From contig JACKPL010000010.1 of the NCBI GenBank assembly GCA_024233545.1, positions 1 through 64,000 on the forward strand: DNA of 64,000 nt. Reading direction: 5' to 3'. Below are positions 35,174-46,200 of the stretch, one piece after another. Numbering within the stretch: position 1 is the stretch's first letter; each line of letters begins with the position of its first letter. Source of the stretch: a bacterium. Its GTDB lineage: Bacteria; Auribacterota; Auribacteria; Auribacterales; Auribacteraceae. The translations under genes and the position numbers were made by a program. The notes below the pieces were generated by a model. The model was given only the letters and a program-made list of their open reading frames with translations. It searched no databases and was not told where the DNA came from.

Positions 35174-36670
35174 ATGCGTAATTTGTTTTTTGCTTTTGCA
35201 TGTATTCTGTTTCTTTACAATCAGCCGGTTTCTTGGGGTATCACCGAAGATACCGAAAAGGAGAGTGTTGCTGTCTCTCTTCATGATTGTTATTTGTTAG
35301 CGCTCAAGAACAATGTCGATATTGCATTCCAAAAGGAGGACCCTCTGATCAGAGAATGGGAAATTACCAATCAGCGTGGTATTTTCGACCCTTTGTTTTC
35401 GTTTGACATGAATTATACCGATAAAATCCTGCCATTCCCTTCGTTGACTCGTCTTTCTACCGGTTTACAGCGCTCACAAAGCGAAGAGTTATTTTTTGAT
35501 TCATCTTTATCCGGATTGCTCCCGACAAGTACTCGTTATGGAATAGGCTACGAAACACTGCGCACTATGGGTACGACCACATTATTCGAAAATGAATATG
35601 AGGGTATCGTAAGTTTTCGGTTAACTCAACCGCTCCTTAAAAATATGGGAAATTTCGCCGCAACGTATCAAATTACCGTGGCAAAAATCAATAAAAATAT
35701 ATCTGATGAAGAATTAAGAGCAACTCTGATCGGTATTCTTGCGGAGGTTCAGCATAAATACTGGGACCTCTTCTTCGCGATTAAGGACCTTGAAGTCAGA
35801 AGAGAATCTTTGATTTTGGCGCAAACGCTTCTCAATGACAATAAAGAAAGAGTAAAAGTAGGAATATTGCCTCCTATTGAAATTACACAGGCGGAATCCG
35901 GCGTTGCTTTGCGCGAAGAGTCCGTGATAATTGGCGAACAAAACGTTAAGAATAGTGAAAACGAACTCAAAATTTTATTATTTAGCGATCCTTATGATAT
36001 CATAAGAAAACATATCATTCCCCGCGATAAGCCAGCGGATGAAAACATTGAACTGTCGTTTACCGGAAGCCTGAATACTGCAATAAAAAACCGGCCTGAT
36101 TATCTTATCGCTAAGAAAAAACTCGATACATTTAGAGTAAAAGCCCGGTTTCTTCATAATCAATTATTGCCGGAACTTAATTTTGTCGGAAAATACAATT
36201 TGCACGGTATCGAAAGCGATTACCATAATACTTTCGATACTATCGGTTCTGAAGATAACCGGGAATGGATTGTTGGGTTTGAATTGGAAGTCCCGCTGGG
36301 TAATCGTTCTGCAAGAAGCGGATATTTTATTGCAAAACACGAAATAAAAAAACAGGAGTTCGAGCTGAGAAAAATTGAATTACAGCTTGTACAGGAAACC
36401 GATAATGCGATCCAAAATATCAAAACCAATTATAAACGGGTCAGTGCAACCGCAGTTTCTCAGAGATTGGCCGAAGAGGCGCTTGCGGCAGAAATAAAAA
36501 AATTGGAAAATGGCACATCAACCAGTCATAATGTGCTAGAGTTCCAAAATGAATTGTCAGTTGCTCGTTTTAATGCGATTCGAGCAATAGTTGACCTCAA
36601 AAAATCCATCATTGATCTCTTCAAAGTCGAAGGGACTCTTCTTGACAAGCTATCAATTACGGTGGAATGA
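35174..36670 (+). CDS. TolC-family outer membrane channel protein
   Basis: The 498-residue protein has a signal peptide (about 1-22) and the two tandem TolC/OEP repeats: beta strands with aromatic residues (about 50-150 and 305-390) and long periplasmic helices (about 165-280 and 395-490), including the family-like VKVGILPPIEITQAESGVALREE and KKLENGTSTSHNVLEFQNELSVAR segments (G-x-[LT]-x-x-x-[DE]-[VL]-x-x-[AQ]). Such proteins are trimeric exit ducts for type I secretion or efflux. No adaptor (HlyD) or ABC/RND pump is adjacent, so its partner is elsewhere. No ribosome site is evident before ATG 35174. It is the last gene before the giant gene. Confidence 0.88.
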   Translation: MRNLFFAFACILFLYNQPVSWGITEDTEKESVAVSLHDCYLLALKNNVDIAFQKEDPLIREWEITNQRGIFDPLFSFDMNYTDKILPFPSLTRLSTGLQRSQSEELFFDSSLSGLLPTSTRYGIGYETLRTMGTTTLFENEYEGIVSFRLTQPLLKNMGNFAATYQITVAKINKNISDEELRATLIGILAEVQHKYWDLFFAIKDLEVRRESLILAQTLLNDNKERVKVGILPPIEITQAESGVALREESVIIGEQNVKNSENELKILLFSDPYDIIRKHIIPRDKPADENIELSFTGSLNTAIKNRPDYLIAKKKLDTFRVKARFLHNQLLPELNFVGKYNLHGIESDYHNTFDTIGSEDNREWIVGFELEVPLGNRSARSGYFIAKHEIKKQEFELRKIELQLVQETDNAIQNIKTNYKRVSATAVSQRLAEEALAAEIKKLENGTSTSHNVLEFQNELSVARFNAIRAIVDLKKSIIDLFKVEGTLLDKLSITVE

Positions 36671-37120
36671 AGCAGGCAAATTTGAATACAGGCCCTGGCT
36701 GAGGTTCAGTCCAGGGCCTACGCATACCGTGATAGTATGGCTGTGTGTATGATTACATCAGTCCATCAACGAATCAGGTTGATTTCGGGAAGCGGCATGC
36801 CGCTACGATATAATCATGTCTAACTTACCTTCTTTTTTTATTAAATGCAAACAGTTTATTCTAGATAAAACAGGCATGGCTTTTTGTTTGTATGTTTATA
36901 ACATACAAAAAGATCGCAAAGACTGATTTTCCTGCTTTGGCATCCCAGTAAATTATGCTATAATTTGAATATGGAATAAACTCGGAAAATTAAAGAAAAA
37001 GCGTAAAAATTATATCATCTGTAACAAAAAGTCCGGATGAGGTCCCTTTGCGTCTATTAGGATTATTGTATTATGAACGTTATTTTTTAAAATTAACATA
37101 CTAAATGGAGTTGTACTGCC
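36671..37120. promoter_or_regulatory. Control region upstream of the giant gene
   Basis: 450 bases with no ORF. It holds three perfect inverted repeats: a 9-base stem AGGCCCTGG/CCAGGGCCT (36690-36719), a palindrome AGCGGCATGCCGCT (36791-36804) and a 9-base stem TTTGTATGT/ACATACAAA (36887-36909). The first comes 20 bases after the TolC-like gene and has no T-run, so it is not a standard terminator. Downstream lie a promoter and a long leader of about 150 bases with no riboswitch that I recognise. GGAG (37107-37110) is 10 bases from the giant gene ATG. Confidence 0.6.
36937..36964 (+). promoter_or_regulatory. Sigma-70 promoter with extended -10 for the giant gene
   Basis: TTGGCA (36937-36942, 5 of 6) and TATAAT (36959-36964, perfect) with a 16-base spacer. 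TG at 36956-36957, one base before the -10 box, adds an extended -10 element. Predicted transcription start is near 36971, leaving an untranslated leader of about 150 bases. Confidence 0.65.
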
Positions 37121-37237
37121 ATGAACGGAAACAACAAAATTAAATTTTTTTCTATCGCGCCGGAGGGGAAAAAATTTAAGAGAATACTCAGTTTACTGTT
37201 AATTGAGTCTCTCGCTTTTAGTTCGGTCGCTTGGGCG
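37121..37237 (+). other. Sec signal peptide of the giant protein
   Basis: Residues 1-39: a basic n-region with KKFKR, a hydrophobic core ILSLLLIESLAF and a signal peptidase I site after A-W-A (39), before DEEKG. The n-region (about 21 residues) is longer than usual. It shows that the product is exported through the inner membrane. Confidence 0.85.
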
Positions 37238-40200
37238 GACGAAGAAAAGGGTATCACATCTGATACGCTCAAAATACCGAATACTCTGGGCGCTGTTCAA
37301 GAACGATATGCCGGTGAAACTGATTCATTGGTAATTCACATTCAGGATACCCATACCAGTTACTCTGCACAAAAATACCTTTCCCATATCCTTCGTTTTC
37401 TCCATGATTCATACGATACTTCGCTCATTGGCATTGAAGGCGCTTCAGGCATTATTGATACATCTGAATTTTCCCGGTTTCCCGATAAGGAAATTAAGAA
37501 GAAAGTTTCAGAGTATTTTCTTAAAAGTGGAAAAATAGACGGTACAGAATATTTTTCCATTGTTGAAAATAGCGGTGATGGGGTTGATGTATATAAAATC
37601 CGCGGGGTTGAAGTCGATGTATTATACCGTAGCAACCTCGATGCTTTTTTACGGTCGATACCGTATCAAGAGAAACTTACCGTATTTTGTGATACATATC
37701 AGGAAAACCTCAATCAGCTTAAAGCGAAAATATACAGTCCGTTGTTGTACCAATTCGATAATCTTGTGCAGGAATTTCATAGGAATGAGCTCAATTTTGT
37801 TGTTTATTGCCAAGGGTTGCTTCACATTGCCGAAGAAAATCTTATCGAATATGACAAATTGGAAAATCTTACCCGCTTGGTAAGTGTTATTGATCTGGAG
37901 TCAAAAATAAATTTTCCAAGAGTAGATGCTGAACGTTATATCGCTGTGCGGCGTTTAAGCGGCAAACTCCCTGAAAGTGAATCATCGGATTTATTAGCGA
38001 GAGAATTTAATTTTCGGACAAAAAAGGTAACACCAGAGGAATATCATTTCTATCTTAATGAAGTTTTCAAAAAAAATGATTTTTCAATCGATGAATTCCA
38101 AAATTTAAAAAACTATATTGAATACCTCTCTTCATTTTCTCAAATAGACCGCTCCAAAGCGCTTGCTGAAACACAACTGCTTGCAAAATCAATTTATGAT
38201 ACCCTTATTGTTTCTAATGACCAGCGCACCCTTTATGAACTTTCATATTTTGTTTATTTAATTAGCAAGTTTTCTAACTTAAAAATGACTCGGGAAGAAA
38301 TAGCCCTTTATCATTCTTACCGCCAGAAATATTCCTGTGAAAGCATCCGCGAATTTATACAGCATGCTATGAATAACTACGCAGTAACGGTGACTGATAA
38401 TTTTAATTTAGCCGAAGTAGAAGAAAATCTTTCCCATTTTGAGGAATTTTATAAAGTTGCGCATCAACGAGAACAGAGTATCGTAAAAAATACTCTCGGT
38501 TTAATGAAGCAAGAAAATCAAGATACCATCGTCTTGATTGCGGGCGGTTTTCATACGCCAGGGATTACTGAAATGCTTCAAAAAGAAGCAGTCTCCTATG
38601 TTGTGGTTACACCGAATATGGAAAATGACCCTGCGTCAATCCCTTATTTATCGCTTCTGCAAAATTTCCAGACTCCTCTTGAACAAATGATTGCTACTAA
38701 TACAAGCACGCTGAAAATAGCGTCATGGTTGGCGGATCAGCCGCTTGTTTACGGAGATCGTGCTGAAGTGCTGAAAACAAAACTAAAACTTCTTTTAAGC
38801 ACAACCGCTCTTCATAAAGAGTGGATGAACACAATGGCTCAATATTCCCGCGAAGAGCAAGCGGCGCTCGGGTACCGTCTTGAAACTCAGTTGGCTCAAG
38901 CGGTTAATAATGTCATTCAGATTGCCGGTTATCAAGATGTTCTTCACGTGAATTCAGTAAGCATGGGAATTGGTGGACGCGATTTTTCTGCTAATGTTAC
39001 TATTCAAGGTGCCGGCGCAATTGATGTTTCGTTTTCTGATCAGGTACAGGGCGGTACCGTCGTTGAAGATATTCAAGACAATATTCTCGAAGTCATTCAG
39101 TTCAGCGACGGCATAACCACTCATATCATGAGCCAAATCGGTTCAAGCCGGCTTGCGCAGAATTTTGCCCTTATCCGCACCGTCATTCTTCACAGTGTTT
39201 ACTCAACTCCAAAAACAACGGATGAAATACTTGCCGATATTCAATCGGCACTTCCCGACACGTCGGTTACGATGGCTGAGCTTAAAGTCTATCTTAATGA
39301 TTTTCGGAGTATGGGGGTTCTTGTCGAAGATACTGAAGGCAGGTTTGCTGTAACAAGCAATCTGAACCAGCGGCTTGCCGCATTCCTCGCACAAAGTTTA
39401 ATCGTCCGGCAGGCCGGTAGCAACGATATTCAGACAAGCCGGATTCGCCGCGAAAATGTACCGGCAGAATTAGCCTCTCTCTTAGAAGGTTTAGAAATAA
39501 GCACATTGATTATTGATCCCACTATATCGCTTTCTTCACTCGAAAATTTTCTTTCGCGCCTGACTGAAGGCGAATTTAACGGTCAAATTCAGCCGGGTGC
39601 TGTCATACAACTTTCTGATACATTGCAAGGTATTGTTACCCGTCCGATAGATAGCGCGGAATACATCTTTGCTATTATGCGCAAACCGGCTGAATCTGAA
39701 GAAATCGGAACCGTCAGTAAAAATATTCAGAGTTCTTTTGAGCTGAGCGATCGTTCTCTTGCCGCTCAACGGAGTGGTTCGGATTCCCTTGTTATCGATT
39801 TGTTGCGAAATGAGTTTGGCAGGAACCTCGGTGTTTCCAATGATGAGGGGCTTGTTTTGGAATTATCTACCCGGCTTGGCGATGGAGAAAAATCGGTTCT
39901 TCGCACCTATATTTTGGATCGAATTTCCGATGATCAAGAAGTCCGGCAGCAATTGGCAAAGAGAATCAATTCTCTTCTCCGTGTTAAAGAAGAACTAGAA
40001 GGGCGTTTTACCGGACGAGTTGCACGGATTATCATCGGGAACAGTTATCCGGCTCAATTTGATCAGGCGGTACAAGTTATAACACAAATTAACCCTGATT
40101 TTGCAATTACTCGTGAAATTGAAGAACAAATCAATGCCGCTTTGATTCAATTGCACGGTTCCAACAAAAGAGGCGATTATCTCAGATATGATTTGTGGCA

Positions 40201-43200
40201 ATCAATCATAAATACTGCATTGGCAAGTGCTCCTGAAGCGGTGCGCAATTCTCGGTTTAATCAGGCAGTACAAAAAACTGTTGCAGAAATTCAAGAAATC
40301 CAACAGAAAGAAGATGGTAAGCCGGCTGGATTAGAAGAATTCCAGCGTATAATAAATAAACACCTTGCCGCTTTGGAATTACGTGCTGGTTCAATAGATG
40401 AGAATAAACCATTACTGCATCAAACAGCTCAAAGGCAAGCTCTCCTCAATCGAGCAATTGTAGAAGAGCATGTGCTTCGTTTTTCATCACGGTCGGGCGA
40501 AATAGAATTGGATGTGTCAGTATCCAATCGTACCGCAACTAATACGTATTATGCATATGATAAAGCAACCGGCAATCACTATCTGATTACACTGCTTTCT
40601 TTGGATGAACAAGGACAGGAGTTTGTCTACTCTACGGCTAACGAGCAACAGCAATCGGACGGCACGCCATATCCGGGTGTTACAGAAGATTCATCGGATG
40701 CGTTTTATGATGCGTCTGGGTTTCTTGTTCGGCGTATTGAACCTCAATCGGTACCGCGAAGCAAAGATGTTGTCAGGGAGATGCAGTACCGTGCATTACA
40801 GAATCAATGGGAACGATCATTACAGACAGTTCCGGCTGGCGTCATCCAAGCAAGCTTATCGCGCCGTTTGACTGGTGTGTTAGAACAGAATTTGGAACAA
40901 AGTTCATTACAAGAAGCCGCCGCATCATATAGTGAAAATGTAGGCAGGCACATTGCAAATGCTCAGCAACAGCAACAGCGGTTACAAAGGGAACAAGTTG
41001 AACAGGAAGAGCAGTTAGAAAGATTGAAAAGGGAAATAGAAACGGCAAAATTAGAATTGAAAAATCGGGCAAATACCGTTACTGCGCGTCTCAATGAACT
41101 TGAAATTCAGCATGTCGCATATCAAAAAATAATCGGCAGACAGGATGAAGTGGTCGGAGAACTTCTGCTTGATTATATTTCGCGTGAAATGCTTCGTGTC
41201 ATGGCAACCCGGTTGTACGAAACAGGCAGTATTCAAGGGATGAACATTGTGCTTGCAGAATGGGCAGGTATTTCGGGTGCCACGGATGCACGGTTGGCAA
41301 GCATTCTTGCGCAGAACCCGGAAAAAATACATAGCCTTGATTTTGGGCGCATTTTTTCGCGTGAAGATGTTGCGGCTTTGCTTAATGTCTTGCCCGAGGG
41401 TATTGATTCGCGTTTGATTGACCGTTTTTTCCCAAGTGTTCCATCGGGACGAATAGTAAGCAAAACGACAGTTGATGCAGTAATGAAAAGACTGTCGCAA
41501 CCTCAAACGGCCGCTACTTTTTATAACATGCTGAATGATGTGCTCGGCATCAGAAATCTAGAAAGGACTCTTATTCCTGCCGATCCGAATCGCGCAACAG
41601 TTGAGCGGCAAATTCAAATTATCAAAAATAAAATTTCATCTTATACGAACAGTACTGATGCTCGAGCCTCTTTGACCGCTTCTCTCGCTGAACTGGATCG
41701 TGCCAAAGAAGCCCTTAAACCGGTGGAAGTAAATGGAATTGCGATTACCGCCATTGAAGCCCAGAGGCGAAAAGAACTCGATGAATACCCGCAGATTCGC
41801 AATGAACTTATCAATAAAATAAATAGCCTTCAAGAGACATTGCGTGTTGCAACAGCATCCCTCGATACATTACAACAGCGTACGAATACCGAATTGCAAG
41901 CGGTTAATCGGCGTATACAATTTTTGAGAACTATTCAACGGGCGCTTGAAGGCGATACTGCTCCGGGTCGAAAGCCGGAGTGGCTGTTCGAAGGAATACG
42001 TGCAAAAATAGAACGAGGTGATACGACGGTTCGAACAGTCGGGATGAGGCGCTTAAAAGGAGACCTGCCGCTTACGAAAGATAATCTTTCCGCAATCGTT
42101 TTTGGATTAGCTTACAATATTTCAATCAACGACCAGATTACTGCCGAACAACAAGGGCTTCCTCGCCAAGAAATTGACGAGTTTGCCGCAGTTGTTAAAA
42201 TGGCTGAACAAGCATTTAATGAAAACCGTGATAAAGCTATTAACCGTAATCAAGAACAAGAACTGGCAATTCAGCAGTCTCAAGTGGAAATTGTTTCGGG
42301 AGGTGTGCGCGCAAATCTCTTGGTATATGGACAAGATGCCGCAAATGAATTCGGGCAGATAAATAATCAGGCGAATAATGTGCAAGTAAGTTCTTTAATG
42401 AATCGTGCCTTGCAGTTTTTAGCCACCATAGACCCGATAATAGCAAACGCCATAAAAAAACAGATGCGTATTGTTATTCTGCAAGCGCCGTTTTATCCTT
42501 CCGACGAAGCGAAATATCAAGAATTATTACAGATTGGGCGTACTACACAAACTTTGTATATCGAGAAAGCTGTTTTCGGGCGTGTCATGGAGTTGCTTGC
42601 TACTAATTCCGGTGCGGCTGTACGCCTTATGGCCGCTTCTATGGCATATGCGGCGCAAGGAACAATCTTTCCTGAAACTAATGTGTTCGATATAAATCAA
42701 TTGACCGTTGAGCAACTGCAACAAATCATTACGTCACGAATGGAACGAATAGGACGGCCTTTGGATGCACAGCGTGCGGAACTTATTGCCGGAGCAATTG
42801 TACAGCTTCGTTCGCGTGCGCCCATCAGGCAAGTAGGGGATTTGGAACAACTCTATGGACAATTGCAAATGCCGGAGTTGCCGTTGGTTTTTGCCGTTAC
42901 GCAATCATATTTTAATTTTAACGGTACACTAAAGGAACCGGCATATAAACTTGTTGCTTCAAATAAAGCAGATATACTTCTCGGTTCAAGCTTTACAAAT
43001 TTTCGGCGTTTATTGATGGTTGAGCGCCAGCGTTATTTGGAAGGCATGAATCTCGATGAAATACCTGCATCGTTAGCCGCAACGGATGTCGAGTCATTAT
43101 GGTCTGTTGTCAATAATGCGAATGTTCCTGTTCAGCATCAGTATTATGTTTTTCTTCGCCGGCTTTTTGGGACAAACTTTATTCCCGACCAAATTTTTGA

Positions 43201-46200
43201 AGCGGTCAGCAGTTTCGATCCGAATTCGTCAGCCGAAGAATATGTAAGTTATACTCAGCAACTTCAAAAACTGTTGGATAATTATATTGGAGAAATGACC
43301 GTTTCCCTCAAACGCGCAACTCAGCAATTAAACAATAGAGGCACCATCGATTATGTCGTTACGTATCCTAATGGAGAACAGGTACAGTTGAGCGTATATG
43401 AATATCGCCAGCTTATGGCTCGGATGGAGCATTATGCAGGTCAAATTCAAGTGTATTTCCAACCCGGTCAGGGATTAGGCATTATGTTGCGCGATGGAGA
43501 GAAAGCTCCAAAACGGTTGCCATACCTTGTTCGAATGAATGACGAGGCGGCATTTCTCAATCAAGTGCTTGTTCAAGGCCGAAAAAGAAGTTTTGATGAA
43601 TTGATGCTTGATTCGCCTTACCAGCAGAGTTTATCGGTTTCAGTGGGTGTTGGGGTTGCTGATTATGGATCAGTTCAGGCAGGAACTTCTCCTCAAGCCA
43701 ATTATATTCAGCAACGCGAAAATGCTATGCAAGTGAGAGTGCTGTACGAAACGATTGCCGCTTACATTCAACAAAAACAGCCTGATATATGGCAATCGCT
43801 AACACTCAATGAGCAAAAAGGGTTGGCGGCGCTTTTAGCAATTCAGAATAACGTCGATGTATCGTGGGTAAATCTTATTTCAAATATTTATAATGAAGAT
43901 ATTTCTCTTTCGATGACTCGGCGCGTACAGGACATTTTTTCCGAATGGACATCGAACGATTCATTGGATGTGTTTGTCAATGCGTTATTTGATTTATTAG
44001 TGATTATGGGACAGTCGGAATGGCAAAATTTAGCACCGGCAAGTAAGCAAGCTGTTTTCCAAACAGTTTTAAATAAATATGGCGATGAGCTGTCTGATCA
44101 AAAGCATCGAGATAGTTTGGAAGTGTTTTTTGCTCAGCGTGAGCCTCAAGCCGCAGAATCAGCTCCGGTACTTACCGCACAAGATATCCAATTTCTTTGG
44201 ATGATATCGGATCAGGAAGTAAAAAGCTCCGGTGAATTAGGTATTATTCAAAACGAACTGAAGCGATTCTCAAGTTTGATCGAAATGCGCGAGAGAGCAT
44301 TGGATGAGCGGCAGACAGAATTGGATACTCTGAAAACAACAGATTTAAAACCTGAAATACAGCAAACGATTACTACCGAAGAGGCACAAATAGGCTATGA
44401 AACGTTTCTTCTCAATCAGTTGCGAATGAGTGTACAGCATGCTTCTTCAGTTTCAGTTGTTCAAGCTGTGGATGATTTTAATAAAGAATTCTCCGGCATG
44501 ATGCGTATCGATGCATCACGTGAGTTTATTAACCAAAACCCCGATACAATCCGTGCACTTATTGAATTTTTGCGCCAACCGCTTGAATTTGATGAGCAAG
44601 CGCATCCTGATATAGTGAAAATCCAGCAACTCCTCGATCAGTATTCTTCTGTGCGTTCTCTTTGGAATAGCGGGCAACAGGAACAGGCGATAGAACAGCT
44701 TCAGGCACTTATAGGGCAAATAGCCGAATTTCTAGGAACGACACAATTTTTAAGCGGCCAACCATCTCTCGCACAGTTTGAATATGACCTTGATTTACTG
44801 AAGAATTATGTTGATGGAACTGAACAGGATATTCGTCAGATTGAGCTGTTTGGAGGAATCGGACTGTTGCATAAAGAACTTTTACGCCGTGTGCCAGCCA
44901 ATCTCTATATACCGGCATTGTTGGCAGTTCCCGGGTATATTGCCGGCAATATAGTTCCTGTAGCAGGCGTAACGGATATCGTAATTAGTCTTAAGACTGC
45001 TGAGTTTGAACCGCGCCAATTCGATATTTTTGATGAATTGAACAGGAACCGATACAGAGACGAAGGCATTGTGTATGACCAGCAGACAATTTTCATCAAT
45101 ACGGATCGCATTGATCCGCAATCCGAAACTTTTTTTGAAAGTGTTGCCGATACATTCGTTGACAGTTATATTTCTACGTCCCGAAAAATTTCCAATGAGA
45201 TAGATGCCCTTGAAAGGGCAGGTTTGCCTGCGGATTTGCGGATGTATCAATTCGGTGCGGAAGCGTTGGAAAAATCAGGTGCTCCCATCCGGCTTGAAAA
45301 TGGATTTCAGGCACGGGACATTGTATTATCCGGAGATAATTTCGGATACAGTATTCCTGTCGCTTTGCCTCCTCATAAATTTGAGCAATTGCGCCAGAAC
45401 CAATTAGCAATGATGCGGCTTGTGCAAACCTATATTACCCAAGCATCACTTTTTGTCAGTGAACAGTCTGATTTTGAAACTGCTCGGGATTTTTTACAGG
45501 AAGCGGGACGGCTTGCAACAAATTTGCAGTTGTTTTCTCCAGTACTCGTCAACAATATACTGAATACAATAAAACGTGATCTGGACGATGTGGAAGCACA
45601 ATTGAAATTAGCCCAAGGAGAACCGCCGGCAGATTCAATCTTGCTCTATGGCGGCCGTTCGGATATCTTTAAGCAAAATCCGATTCTGACAGATACCCCT
45701 ACGGTGAGGCGTTTGCTTGATGGTGCATTCAATAATCTTGCGAGCGGTTTAGGTGAAGATGTTGCACGTGACGTTCGAAACCGTTTTTCAATTGTTATAG
45801 GAGCACGCCCTCGAGAGAATATCCCCGTGAATGTAATTTACATCAGCGCCGCAAAATTCGATATGCTTCGTTATCTTGCTTCTAATGAAAATACTGAAAC
45901 CACTGCGTCAATACTTTTAGCGCGGTATTTGTTTGATTCATATAAAAATGTTCCGCAATTATTATCGAAGATATTCCTCGACCAAATTGCTGTTTCAGAA
46001 AATGCATTGGAAAAATACCTTATACCGGTTCAGGTCAATAGTACCGAGCCAAACCGCGATTATACAGGCGAAGTGATTATTCCTCACGATATTCGGTATA
46101 ATCAGCTGGGACAACCATTTGCTAACCTTAGCGGACGCCAAACAGTAACAAAATTTCGCAATGGACAGCCTGTTGAAGTTGTAAATCGAGGCCAACAGCA

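Noticed and set aside
37020..37075. Riboswitch in the leader of the giant gene (GTCCGGATGAGGTCC region).
   Set aside because: I could not match it to a c-di-GMP, cobalamin or other aptamer consensus; no convincing stem set was found by eye.
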